DNA of 64,000 nucleotides from assembly GCA_963921795.1 (NCBI GenBank), contig OY997650.1:17125862-17189861 (forward strand). The letters run 5' to 3'. Numbering within the stretch: the stretch's first letter is position 1; each line of letters begins with the position of its first letter. The DNA is from Nannobrachium achirus (lineage: Eukaryota > Chordata > Actinopteri > Myctophiformes > Myctophidae). The notes beneath the pieces were generated by a model that was not told the origin of the DNA, searched no databases, and saw only the letters and a program-made list of their open reading frames with translations. Below are positions 1 through 11,313 of the stretch, in pieces. Made by a program: the position numbers and the translations under genes.

Positions 1-29
1 ATGATCTGGGCCTTAGGCTAGATGCAGAA

Positions 30-517
30 TAGAGCTGGGACGTTCGCGAACGAATCGAATCTTTTGAACGGCTCTTTGAAGTGAACGTTGGGATCCGGTT
101 CGCGCAGTAGAGAGCCGTTCATTTGGGGGGAGACCCCCTCCCCCCAATTCAACATCTCCTTGCTACTCCACTGAGTACTGACTGAGTACAGTGAGTGAGT
201 GAGAGAGAGAGAGAGAACAAGTGGAGGAGCGAGTTCATTGTTGCCTGCTTGTTTCTTTTTTGGTGTTTTATGAATAACAAAAGTCAAGGTAGCTTAATTT
301 ACACACACATTTTATGAAAAGGGTAAATACTAAATTGTGATCTCAACTGTCAGCAGAGGAATGTGGTGCCACCTTGTGGATTCATGTTTAAACAAATTCT
401 TCTTAAAAATATATAAATATACAAGGAGCCAAATGAGCCAGTCTTTTGAACGGCTCTTTTCAGTGAGCCAGATCGATGGTACTGTCTCACTTCAAAGAGC
501 CATAAATCCCACCTCTA
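30..517 (+). mobile_element. hAT-like MITE, array copy 1
   Basis: The ends are TAGAGCTGGGA and TCCCACCTCTA, which are imperfect inverted repeats. They are flanked by the perfect 8-bp duplication ATGCAGAA at 22-29 and 518-525. An 8-bp duplication is typical of hAT transposons. The interior repeats GAACGGCTCTTT in both orientations and has no transposase. The GA-rich tract at 190-216 lies inside it. Confidence 0.75.
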
Positions 518-536
518 ATGCAGAATGGTTAGGCAC

Positions 537-538
<2 letters not shown>

Positions 539-619
<81 letters not shown>

Positions 620-635
620 TGTGTGTGTGCGGGTG

Positions 636-666
<31 letters not shown>

Positions 667-667
667 A
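539..667 (+). repeat. Compound (GT)n-(GCGT)n microsatellite
   Basis: About 80 bases of GT repeat pass into GTGC/GCGT repeats. The tract sits immediately 3' of the MITE target duplication and GGTTAGGCACAG. Frames through it encode poly Val-Cys and are not genes. Confidence 0.95.
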
Positions 668-711
668 TGTGAACTGAATCTAACTGATGGCTTAGTTTGG
701 TTTTCAGAAAA

Positions 712-748
712 ACTACATTTCCCAGAATGCAGCAGCTAAGATGGCTGC
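712..748 (+). promoter_or_regulatory. ZNF143/THAP11-type plus YY1-type motif pair, unit 1 module C
   Basis: ACTACATTTCCCAGAATGC (712-730) closely matches the known ACTACAATTCCCAGAATGC-type vertebrate promoter motif bound by ZNF143 and THAP11. AAGATGGCTGC (738-748) matches the YY1 start-site motif. The pair on one strand with an 7-base gap is typical of TATA-less vertebrate promoters. Promoter activity is inferred. Confidence 0.6.
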
Positions 749-1195
749 TTGTTGCAATCAGTTTGATTTGTCAGCACCTGGCCGCAACACAGCTTCTCCG
801 AGTCAGGCAATCCAAATGTTTTTGCTCTTAACCACCGAGCTCTGCTTCACTGTGTAGCTGGCTCTCGAAGGGACTCTTCCATCGAGCAGTAAGCAAAACT
901 CCACTATGTTCTCCTCTGTCGCACATTTGCTCTGTATTTTGCCACATTGCTAATGGTGGTTCTATCTGTTCCCATTGTAGGCAAATTAGGAGCTGCATCT
1001 GAGTCTTGGAAGAGAAATGGCATGTGTTAATGGAAGCAACGGCATACTGTGAAACATATGTTTCGAATGTAACCCCTGTTTGTTAAGTTCTGGAAAGAAG
1101 CATATTTTGAGTTAAAAGCCCCGGTTTTGGGAAGAACTTTATTTCATGTTTTAGGGGAACGCCCCATTGAATAAAACAACGCTTATTGCGTTTTC
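738..1195 (+). ncRNA. Predicted two-exon polyadenylated transcript, module C unit 1
   Basis: Downstream of the promoter-like pair, GCA/GTAAGC at 889 is a good splice donor and CTGTTCCCATTGTAG ending at 980 is a good acceptor. They define a 92-base intron. Exon 2 contains AATAAA at 1170-1175, followed by GTTTCCGTGTGCTGGTTTGG, a GT-rich stretch as expected after a cleavage site. The only frame from the YY1 ATG is 38 codons (741-857) and ends before the donor. All elements keep their spacing in six copies. There is no direct evidence of transcription, and a solo LTR or a relict first exon of a host gene are alternatives. Confidence 0.4.
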
Positions 1196-2152
1196 ACCTT
1201 GAGAACTGTTTCCGTGTGCTGGTTTGGGTTCAGACTTCACAATACTTAATGTTTAAAAACTTTATTTGAAGACGTTTACTACTTGAATTATTTAAAAACA
1301 TTGTGATTTAAAAGACATGCCTGAAAATGGCTAGGTTGTTAACCCTCTGTTTTGAAGGTTTACAACCTGATGACCAACTCTTCAACAAAGACACAACTAA
1401 TGAAAAAGTTGGAAAATAAAGATATTGAGTTAAAACCTTGAGGAGTTCTTTGGAACTATTTTATGTCTGTTGCATATAGTCTTTTGCATAGATGTTGTGT
1501 AGAGGTCAATTTGTGCTTTTACCAATAACTATGCCGATTAGTGTAAAATCGGCAGAGTCTCTGTCATTTATAGCGCCACCAGAAGGCCGAAAACGCATTC
1601 TTCAATATTACTCCTTCAGATTTTATCCGATAATCACACAAATGGGCACACAGTATCTCTACAGTGATGTAATCATGACGGATTTGTCCAATATCATATT
1701 CTATCTAATTGGATAACATTGAATTCCAAGGTTTGCAGGATTGCTCCTTTTTGAACAAAATGTCTCAAACGCAGCCTGCTATTTGTGTGAGATTCTGCAC
1801 GCACATTCCCACTAGGCCAAGGAACAGATGCCACCCTTCTCACATTGGCCTGTTATAGCGCCACCAGCGGGTCAATTTTTGCAAAACCCATTTTTGGAAC
1901 AAAATGCCTCAAATCCCGCATGCAGCGTCCGATTGCCGTGAAAGGCCAAAGAACACGTGGTACCCTTTTCACTTTGGCCTATTATAGAGTCACCACTAGG
2001 CCAAAAAAAAAAACACCTGACCTGCCGGAGACCTGTTCGGAAGAACACTGCTTCTAGTTTTTCTTTGATTTCTTCTTTGCTTTCCCTTGATGCCTTTTTG
2101 CTTTCCTGCTATTTATGCCTTGGCCACTTTATCGCTGCTTGCAGCTATATTT

Positions 2153-2186
2153 AGTGGCCAAGGCCACGAAGTGGCAAATGGCCACT
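2153..2186. repeat. Short palindrome in array unit 1
   Basis: AGTGGCCAAGGCC...GGCCACT, a diverged form of the longer palindromes at 8166 and 17768. Confidence 0.6.
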
Positions 2187-3313
2187 CATTGTTATTGGAC
2201 TTCATCATAACTATTATTATTATTATTCTTCCGCCACTTTTTCTCTAGCGGCTAGACCGTGCAGTCGCTTTTTACGAAACTCGGCAGTATGGCAGAGGAC
2301 TATGCCAAACGGCTAAAAGGTGAAGCTCGCAACAATCGGCCAAAGGGTGGCGCTGTAGGAAGCCTTTGAAAAATGCCAACTTTGAACAGGTGTAGCTCAT
2401 GCCCTGTTTCAGGTACAGCAATGAAACCTGTATACACTTATGCGTCTCCTCATGCCGAACAACTTGTACGCTCTGACTTTTGACCTCTGACCTTTACTTC
2501 TCCCACAATTTTGAATTATATGAAAAACAGTAAAAATGTATCTCCTCCTGGGATTTTCGCGTAATGTGCGCGAAACTTTTTTTACATGAACTTTGGACCA
2601 ATACGGTCTGAAAACTTAGGCGGATTTTCTTTAAAGCGAAACATTATTTTTTAATAATTCACTCAATGTTGCAGTTTTATGCAAATTTTTCTTCTGCCTC
2701 TAAATCATACATGCAAAGTCACACGTTCATGGCATTTGGCAAATATGTAGAGGGTTAGTCCAAATATCACTGAAAGCAATCTTACTCCAATTGGCCAAAG
2801 GGGGGCGCTATACGAAGCGTTTGAAAACTCAAACTTTAAAGGGGCATAAGTCATGCCTCGTTTCGTTTGAAGACATGCAACTTGCTTACACGCGTGCCTT
2901 GACTCAAGCGGAAGACATCTGTGTCTTTGTTAAGTAAGCTCCGCCCTTAGATTTTCCGCCAATTTGAGCAGTTTGTAAAACACTTAAACCCGCTTTTATT
3001 CCGGAACTTTTGCGTCACGTGCACAGAACTTTTTTTACATGAACTTTGGACCAATATCTAAAGATCTGTCAGATCGGATTTTTTAAACATTGAAACATGC
3101 TTTTTTAATAATTCCATCAACATTGCAAGTTTTATGCAAATTATTCTTCTGCCTCTAAAACATACATGCAAAGTAACATTTTCATGATGAACTACTGTAG
3201 AGGGTAAGTCCAAATATCACTGAAACCAAAAAGAATCATATTTGAACTGGGGACCCCCCACCCTGACGTGAGTAGGGTTTTCCCATGATCTGGGCCTTAG
3301 GCTAGATGCAGAA

Positions 3314-3804
3314 TAGAGCTGGGACGTTCGCGAACGAATCGAATCTTTTGAACGGCTCTTTGAAGTGAACGTTGGGATCCGGTTCGCGCAGTAGAGAGCC
3401 GTTCATTTGGGGGGGAGACCCCCTCCCCCCAATTCAACATCTCCTTGCTACTCCACTGAGTACTGACTGAGTACAGTGAGTGAGTGAGTGAGAGAGAGAG
3501 AACAAGTGGAGGAGCGAGTTCATTGTTGCCTGCTTGTTTTTTTTTTTTGGTGTTTTATGAATAACAAAAGTCAAGGTAGCTTAATTTACACACACATTTT
3601 ATGAAAAGGGTAAATACTAAATTGTGATCTCAACTGTCAGCAGAGGAATGTGGTGCCACCTTGTGGATTCATGTTTAAACAAATTCTTCTTAAAAATATA
3701 TAAATATACAAGGAGCCAAATGAGCCAGTCTTTTGAACGGCTCTTTTCAGTGAGCCAGATCGATGGTACTGTCTCACTTCAAAGAGCCATAAATCCCACC
3801 TCTA
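3314..3804 (+). mobile_element. hAT-like MITE, array copy 2
   Basis: Same ends and same ATGCAGAA duplication (3306-3313 and 3805-3812) as copy 1, so it was copied with the array and not inserted anew. Confidence 0.75.
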
Positions 3805-3823
3805 ATGCAGAATGGTTAGGCAC

Positions 3824-3825
<2 letters not shown>

Positions 3826-3891
<66 letters not shown>

Positions 3892-3948
3892 GTGCGTGCG
3901 TGCGTGCGTGTGTGCGTGCATGCGTGCGTGCGTGCATGCGTGCATGTG
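3826..3948 (+). repeat. Compound (GT)n-(GCGT)n microsatellite
   Basis: Same position in unit 2, with scattered GCAT interruptions in the GCGT part. Confidence 0.95.
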
Positions 3949-3988
3949 AACTGAATCTAACTGATGGCTTAGTTTGGTTTTCAGAAAA

Positions 3989-4025
3989 ACTACATTTCCC
4001 AGAATGCAGCAGCTAAGATGGCTGC
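3989..4025 (+). promoter_or_regulatory. ZNF143/YY1-type motif pair, unit 2 module C
   Basis: Same two motifs with the same spacing as in unit 1 (3989-4007 and 4015-4025). Confidence 0.6.
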
Positions 4026-4470
4026 TTGTTGCAATCAGTTTGATTTGTCAGCACCTGGCCGCAACACAGCTTCTCCGAGTCAGGCAATCCAAATGTTTTT
4101 GCTCTTAACCACCGAGCTCTGCTTCACTGTGTAGCTGGCTCTCGAAGGGACTCTTCCATCGAGCAGTAAGCAAAACTCCACTATGTTCTCCTCTGTCGCA
4201 CATTTGCTCTGTATTTTGCCACATTGCTAATGGTGGTTCTATCTGTTCCCATTGTAGGCAAATTAGGAGCTGCATCTGAGTCTTGGAAGAGAAATGGCAT
4301 GTGTTAATGGAAGCAACGGCATACTGTGAAACATATGTTTCGAATGTAACCCCTGTTTGTTAAGTTCTGGAAAGAAGCATATTTTGAGTTAAAAGCCCCG
4401 GTTTTGGGAAGAACTTTATTTCATGTTTTAGGGGAACGCCCCATTGAATAAAACAACGCTTATTGCGTTT
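4015..4470 (+). ncRNA. Predicted two-exon transcript, module C unit 2
   Basis: Donor at 4166, exon 2 from 4258 and AATAAA at 4447-4452, with the same spacings as unit 1 (151, 243 and 432 bases from the YY1 motif). Confidence 0.38.
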
Positions 4471-6904
4471 TCACCTTGAGAACTGTTTCCGTGTGCTGGT
4501 TTGGGTTCAGACTTCACAATACTTAATGTTTAAAAACTTTATTTGAAGACGTTTACTACTTGAATTATTTGAAAACATTGTGATTTAAAAGACATGCCTG
4601 AAAATGGCTAGGTTGTTAACCCTCTGTTTTGAAGGTTTACAACCTGATGACCAACTCTTCAACAAAGACAACTAATGAAAAAGTTGGAAAATAAAGATAT
4701 TGAGTTAAAACCTTGAGGAGTTCTTTGGAACTATTTTATGTCTGTTGCATATAGTCTTTTGCATACATGTTGTGTAGAGGTCAATTTGTGCTTTTACCAA
4801 TAACTATGCCGATTAGTGTAAAATCGGCAGAGTCTCTGTCACCAGAAGGCCGAAAACGCATTCTTCAATATTACTCCTTCAGATTTTATCCGATAATCAC
4901 ACAAATGGGCACACAGTATCTCTACAGTGATGTAATCATGACGGATTTGTCCAATATCATATTCTATCTAATTGGCTAACATTGAATTCCAAGGTTTGCA
5001 GGATTGCTCCTTTTTGAACAAAATGTCTCAAACGCAGCCTGCTATTTGTGTGAGATTCTGCACGCACATTCCCACTAGGCCAAGGAACAGATGCCACCCT
5101 TCTCACATTGGCCTGTTATAGCGCCACCAGCGGGTCAATTTTTGCAAAACCCATTTTTGGAACAAAATGCCTCAAATTCCGCATGCAGCGTCCGATTGCC
5201 GTGAAAGGCCAAAGAACACGTGGTACCCTTTTGACTTTGGCGTATTATAGTCACCACTAGGCCAAAAAAAAAAAACACCTGACCTGCTGGAGACCTGTTC
5301 GGAAGAACACTACTTCTAGTTTTTCTTTGATTTCTTCTTTGCTTTCCCTTGATGCTTTTTTGCTTTCCTACTTTTTCTACCTTGGCCACTTTATCGCTGC
5401 TTGCAGCTATATTTATTATTATTATTCCGCCACTTTTGCTCTAGCGGCTAGACCGTGCAGTCGCTTTTTACGAAACTCGGCAGTATGGCAGAGGACTATG
5501 CCAAACGGCTAAAACGCGAAGCTCGCAACAATCGGCCAAAGGGTGGCGCTGTAGGAAGCCTTCAAAAGTGCAAACTTTGAACTGGTGTAGCTCATGCCCT
5601 GTTTCAGGTACAGCAATGAAACCTGTATACACTTATGCGTCTCCTCATGCCAAACAACTTTTACGCTCTGACTTTTGACCTCTGACCTTTACTTCTCCCA
5701 CAATTTTGAATTATATGAAAAACAGTAAAAATGTATCTCCTCCTGGGATTTTCGCGTAATGTGCGCGAAACTTTTTTTACATGAACTTTGGACCAATACG
5801 GTCTGAGAACTTAGGCGGATTTTCTTTAAAGCGAAACATTATTTTTTAATAATTAACCGTATAATGCAGTTTCATGCAAATTATTCTTCTGCCTCTAAAT
5901 CATACATGCAAAGTGACACGTTCATGGCAGTATGGCAGAGGACTATGCCAAACGGCTAAAACGCGAAGCTCGCAACAATCGGCCAAAGGGTGGCGCTGTA
6001 GGAAGCCTTCGAAAGTGCAAACTTTGAACTGGTGTAGCTCATGCCCTGTTTCAGGTACAGCAAAGAAACCTGTATACACTTATGCGTCTCCTCATGCCGA
6101 ACAACTTTTACGCTCTGACTTTTGACCTCTGACCTTTACTTCTCCCACAATTTTGAATTATATGAAAAACAGTAAAAATGTATCTCCTCCTGGGATTTTC
6201 GCGTAATGTGCGCGAAACTTTTTTTACATGAACTTTGGACCAATACGGTCTGAAAACTTAGGCGGATTTTCTTTAAAGCGAAACATTATTTTTTAATAAT
6301 TCACTCAATGTTGCAGTTATATGCAAATTATTCTTCTGCCTCTAAATCATACATGCAAAGTGACACGTTCATGGCATTTGGCAAATATGTAGAGGATTAG
6401 TCCAAATATCACTGAAAGCAATCTTACTCCAATTGGCCAAAGGGGGGCGCTATACGAAGCGTTTGAAAACTCAAACTTTAAAGGGGCATAAGTCATGCCT
6501 CGTTTCGTTTGAAGACATGCAACTTGCTTACACGCGTGCCTTGACTCAAGCTGAAGACATCTGTGTCTTTGTTAAGTAAGCTCCGCCCTTCGATTTTCCG
6601 CCTTTTGGAGCAGTTCGTAAAACACTTAAACCCGCTTTTATTCCGGAACTTTCGCGTCACTTGCACGGAACTTTTTTTACATGAACTTTGGACCAATATC
6701 TAAAGATCTGTCAGATCGGATTTTTTAAAAATTGAAACATGCTTTTTTAATAATTCATCAATATTGCGGTTTTATGCAAATTATTCTTCTGCTTCTAAAA
6801 CATACATGCAAAGTAAAATTTTCATGATGAACTACTGTAGAGGCTTAGTCCAAACATCGCTGAAACCAATCTTACCCCAATTGGCCAAAGGGGGGCACTA
6901 TATC

Positions 6905-7974
6905 ATTTTGAAAGAAGGCGTCAAGTACATTACATGAAACATTTTCTTTTTTCTTTTCTTTTTTTTTTAAATGACAGGTCCATTATGTGTGGCTGCTGTA
7001 GTGTAGTGGTCAGTGCCTGTGCCTGGTGTACGGATGGTTGTCAGTTCAAATCCCACCTCGGGTTGAGTTGATGTTAACATCCTGGATGCCCATGGCATGT
7101 GCATATGTCAATCTCTTTAATGTTGACACGTCTGATCTAACTCCAGATCACGTTCATGTTTAAAATTAGCCCCACAACTACTGTAGATTTACATGAAACT
7201 TTTTCTTTTTTCTTTTCTTTATTTTTTTTAAATGACAGGTCCAAAATGTGTGACTGACGTAGTGTAGTGGTCAGTGCCTCTGCCTGGTATACGGATGGTT
7301 GGCAGTTCAAACCCCACGTCGGGTTGAGTTGATGTTAACATCCTGGATGCCCATGGCATGTGCATATGTCAAACTCTTTAATGTTGACACGTCTGATCTA
7401 ACTCCAGATCACGTTCATGTTTAAAATGAGCCCTTCTCTACCGGCTGTTTTTTCGGTTTTGAGTAAAAGAAAATATGATCACTCGAAAATGTCAGAAATA
7501 CATTTACTCAGAAAATATGATCACTCGAAAATGTCAGAAATACATTTACTCAGATTGATTTCACCCCAAGCCTCCAAAATATAAAAAATAAATCAATAAA
7601 ATCAAGGCACTCAGCCTACATAGAACTTTTTTTTTAAACAAACATGGTTAACAGATCCTGTGGCTGCCTAGTGTAGTGGTCAGGGCACATGCCTTTCATG
7701 CAGAAGGTCGTTGGATCGAATCCCGCTTGGGGTTTAAATTAGCATAATACCATGACATTTGGTAGACTTTACAGTTTGGTTCCTTGAACAATGTCTGATA
7801 TGGAGCCTTCCTATAAATGTCCCCCAACCCCCCTTGATGCGTATTTTAATATCCGCCATTACTAAATAATGTATTTTGCATCATAAATCCTGAAACAAGC
7901 ATTATAATACAAACTGTCATGTCTACACCTATGTTGTGATTTCCAAGGATTGCAATGATATCATGTACCTATAG
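6905..7974 (+). mobile_element. Insertion in unit 2 built of tRNA-related SINE-like copies
   Basis: This block is absent from the other units. It contains three tRNA-like heads: 6991-7062, 7251-7320 and 7661-7735. Each has an A-box-like TAGTGTAGTGGTCAG and a B-box-like segment (GTTCAAATCC, GTTCAAACCC and GATCGAATCC). The first two lie in a tandem duplication with a period near 254 bases (6934-7188 and 7189-7440). A 42-bp tandem pair follows at 7469-7510 and 7511-7552. The left edge replaces the normal subrepeat just after GGCACTATATCATTTT. Confidence 0.6.
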
Positions 7975-8165
7975 GCCTATTATAGTCACCACTAGGCCAA
8001 AAAAAACAAACAAAAAACACCTGACCTGCCGGAGACCTGTTCGGAAGAACACTGCTTCCAGTTTTTCTTTGATTTGTTCTTTGCTTTCCCTTGATGCTTT
8101 TTTGCTTTCCTGCTTTTTCTGCCTTGGCCACTTTATCGCTGCTTGCAGCTATATTTATTATTATT

Positions 8166-8205
8166 AGTGGCCAAGGGCCACGAAGTGGCCAAGCCCTTGG
8201 CCACT
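8166..8205. repeat. Palindrome in array unit 2
   Basis: AGTGGCCAAGGG (8166-8177) and CCCTTGGCCACT (8194-8205) are perfect 12-bp inverted arms with an inner GGCCACGAAGTGGCC palindrome. Confidence 0.8.
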
Positions 8206-9315
8206 TATAGATATTGGACTTCATCTCCTTCTTCCGCCACTTTTTCTCTAGCGGCTAGACCGTGCAGTCGCTTTTTACGAAACTCGGCAGTATGGCAGAG
8301 GACTATGCCAAACGGCTAAAACGCGAAGCTCGCAACAATCGGCCAAAGGGTGGCGCTGTAGGAAGCCTTTGAAAAATGCCAACTTTGAACAGGTGTAGCT
8401 CATGCCCTGTTTCAGGTACAGCAATGAAACCTGTATACACTTATGCGTCTCCTCATGCCGAACAACTTTTACGCTCTGACTTTTGACCTCTGACCTTTAC
8501 TTCTCCCACAATTTGAATTATATGAAAAACAGTCAAAATGTATCTCCTCCTGGGATTTTCGCGTAACGTGCGCGAAACTTTTTTTACATGAACTTTGGAT
8601 CAATACGGTCTGAGAAGTTAGGCGGATTTTCTTTAAAGCGAAACGTTATTTTTTAATAATTCACTCAATGTTGCAGTTATATGCAAATTATTCTTCTGCC
8701 TCTAAATCATACATGCAAAGTGACACGTTCATGGCATTTGGCAAATATGTAGAGGGTTAGTCCAAATATCACTGAAAGCAATCTTACTCCAATTGGCCAA
8801 AGGGGGGCGCTATACGAAGCGTTTGAAAACTCAAACTTTAAAGGGGCATAAGTCATGCCTCGTTTCGTTTGAAGACATGCAACTTGCTTACACGCGTGCC
8901 TTGACTCAAGCGGAAGACATCTGTGTCTTTGTTAAGTAAGCTCCGCCCTTAGATTTTCCGCCATTTTGAGCAGTTTGTAAAACACTTAAATCCGCCTTTA
9001 TTCCGGAACTTTCGCGTCACGTGCACAGAACTTTTTTTACATGAACTTTGGACCAATATCTAAAGATCTGTCAGATCGGATTTTTTAAAAATTGAAGCAT
9101 GCTTTTTTAATAATTCAATGCATATTGCAAGTATTATGCAAATTATTCTTCTGCCTCTAAAACATACATGCAAAGTAACATTTTCATGATGAACTACTGT
9201 AGAGGGTAAGTCCAAATATCACTGAAACCAAAAATAATCATATTTGAACTGGGGACCCCCCACCCTGACGTGAGTAGGGTTTTCCCATGATCTGGGCCTT
9301 AGGTTAGATGCAGAA

Positions 9316-9802
9316 TAGAGCTGGGACGTTCGCGAACGAATCTAATCTTTTGAACGGCTCTTTGAAGTGAACGTTGGGATCCGGTTTGCGCAGTAGAGAG
9401 CCGTTCATTTGGGGGGGAGACCCCCTCCCCCCAATTCAACATCTCCTTGCTACTCCACTGAGTACTGACTGAGTACAGTGAGTGAGTGAGTGAGAGAGAG
9501 AGAACAAGTGGAGGAGCGAGTTCATTGTTGCCTGCTTGTTTTTTTTGGTGTTTTATGAATAACAAAAGTCAAGGTAGCTTAATTTACACACACATTTTAT
9601 GAAAAGGGTAAATACTAAATTGTGATCTCAACTGTCAGCAGAGGAATGTGGTGCCACCTTGTGGATTCATGTTTAAACAAATTCTTCTTAAAAATATATA
9701 AATATACAAGGAGCCAAATGAGCCAGTCTTTTGAACGGCTCTTTTTAGTGAGCCAGATCGATGGTACTGTCTCACTTCAAAGAGCCATAAATCCCACCTC
9801 TA
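9316..9802 (+). mobile_element. hAT-like MITE, array copy 3
   Basis: Full-length copy with TAGAGCTGGGA and CCCACCTCTA ends and ATGCAGAA on both sides. Confidence 0.75.
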
Positions 9803-9821
9803 ATGCAGAATGGTTAGGCAC

Positions 9822-9823
<2 letters not shown>

Positions 9824-9862
<39 letters not shown>

Positions 9863-9870
9863 CGTGCGTG
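9824..9870 (+). repeat. Short GT/GC microsatellite
   Basis: Same position in unit 3 but much shorter, with a GCGCGCGC core before GTGCTCAGTGTG. Confidence 0.95.
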
Positions 9871-10543
9871 CTCAGTGTGTTTGGAAGCATGGTTGATGCT
9901 GCTGGCAAATTATTCTTCTGCCTCTAAAACATACATTCAAAGTCACATTTTAATCACACTTTGCAATAATGTAGGTTAGTGCACTGTGCACTTGTGCACT
10001 TGTAACCCACGGTTCAGCGGGAATTACAGTCATTTTATTTTATTTTTCAAATGGAATATATTCTTATTTTTCACATGCAATGTTTTGACCACGGTCCCTG
10101 AGTCGCAGCTGCCGAGCATTCGTAATCACCACACCCTGTATAAAGCCAGTCTTTTTTCAGTTTGTTCAGTAACCTCATTGGAGCTGCTGCAGGTTTGTAC
10201 ACATTTCATTTCAAGACTATTCCAATTTCTAACAGCATTACTCCATTTATATTTAACCCACACTATATTGCTTTTAGATCCACTTGACCAACTCTGATAT
10301 TGACACTGAGGCTGCGTGACTAAGACAATTGGTAACAAGTGAACATGTGGCTCGGAAATGTTTGTTTCTGGTTTTGGGATTGGAATGTAAAAAGATTCAT
10401 TTCGGTAATTATTGCTTGTAGATAAGCAGATTTGTCGACTTTATTTTGTTTTAAGCTTGTAGATCGGCTGATTAGTTGATTTTTTTTTTGTTTTCATTTT
10501 TTTGCCTGTGAACTGAATCTAATTGTTGTTGGTTTTCAGAAAA

Positions 10544-10580
10544 ACTACATTTCCCAGAATGCAGCAGCTAAGATGGTTGC
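10544..10580 (+). promoter_or_regulatory. ZNF143/YY1-type motif pair, unit 3 module B
   Basis: ACTACATTTCCCAGAATGC is intact. The second motif is AAGATGGTTGC, one base weaker than in module C. The sequence diverges from module C directly after GCTTGTTG. Confidence 0.55.
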
Positions 10581-10860
10581 TTGTTGGGCGTCGGCCGATT
10601 GAATCCATCTGAACAGTTTGAGCAAAACACTGCTGAGTTGAGGAGGCTGTGTGCTGCTCTGTTAACCTGTATGACTGTTTGCTTGTGTTTTGTATGGTCT
10701 CTTTTACCGTTTTACTGTGTTATTTTGGTTCTATGGTTTACAGTGAGAATGTGTTTTATATTGTCAGGAGTGTTTAGTTGTGGATGATTGCCTGTGTCCA
10801 CTATTGTTTGGGGTGTGGCCTCATCTCTTTCTTTAATGTAAGCATTTAACTAAAGAGATG
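10570..10860 (+). ncRNA. Predicted spliced unit, module B unit 3
   Basis: The candidate intron 10669-10743 is 75 bases long, with donor GTATGA (weaker than in the other copies) and acceptor TCTATGGTTTACAG. No AATAAA is seen nearby, so the 3' end is a guess. Confidence 0.25.
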
Positions 10861-11276
10861 TGAGTATTATTGCGACTGTTAGGTCGCAGTTACTATCGAA
10901 ACCTCCACCGGCTGTCACTCTGTCCGTGTGACATCATACTTTTGCCCTATTCATATCTCCGCTACCATTGCCCCTATCCATGCCAAACTTTGCACACACT
11001 CCTTGGCTGCCTGATTTCTCATATGGCCCTCCAGCGCCACCATGAGGCCGATTCTTGCAAAACATTTTTCAACACTGCTCCTACAGATTTTGGCCTAAAA
11101 TCACGCAAATTGGATGGCAAATCACAACCTCCAAATCAGCAGATCTGTTGACTTTATTTTGTTTTAACCTTGTAGATCGGCTGATTAGTTGATTTTTCTT
11201 TTCTTTTTTTTTATCCAGGCCCTGTTTTTTGCATGTGAACTGAATCTAACTGATGGCTTTGTTGGTTTTCAGAAAA

Positions 11277-11313
11277 ACTACATTTCCCAGAATGCAGCAG
11301 CTAAGATGGCTGC
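11277..11313 (+). promoter_or_regulatory. ZNF143/YY1-type motif pair, unit 3 module C
   Basis: Both motifs are identical to unit 1 and lie 733 bases downstream of the module B pair on the same strand. Confidence 0.6.

Larger units (their letters stand above)
1..3284 (+). repeat. Array unit 1 (short form)
   Basis: Order: hAT-like MITE (30-517), GT/GCGT microsatellite (539-667), ZNF143/YY1 promoter-like block and intron-containing unit (712-1195), AT-rich linker, blocks with the TATAGCGCCACC motif (1571 and 1854), and two diverged copies of a roughly 450-bp subrepeat ending in CTTCTGCCTCTAAA (near 2690 and 3150). A short palindrome, AGTGGCCAAGG...GGCCACT, lies at 2153-2186. No coding gene is supported. 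The window starts exactly at the unit boundary, so earlier units may lie to the left. Confidence 0.8.
3285..9286 (+). repeat. Array unit 2 (long form with insertion)
   Basis: The first 2.1 kb is nearly the same as unit 1. Subrepeats follow, with an extra copy of the roughly 450-bp block (CTTCTGCCTCTAAA near 5886, 6332 and 6786). The array sequence is then interrupted from about 6905 to 7975 by tRNA-related SINE-like sequence, and resumes with a second TATTATAG/AGGCC block and two more subrepeats. This looks like one and a half ordinary units joined by the insertion. Confidence 0.75.

Noticed and set aside
337-739. Open frames encoding long Val-Cys or Thr-His runs in each array unit and at 32009, 52105 and 59778-60310
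   Set aside because: They are translations of GT/CA microsatellites and GCGT repeats, with no coding signal.
6991-7735. Three tRNA genes
   Set aside because: B boxes are altered and no full cloverleaf could be drawn by eye; they look like SINE heads.
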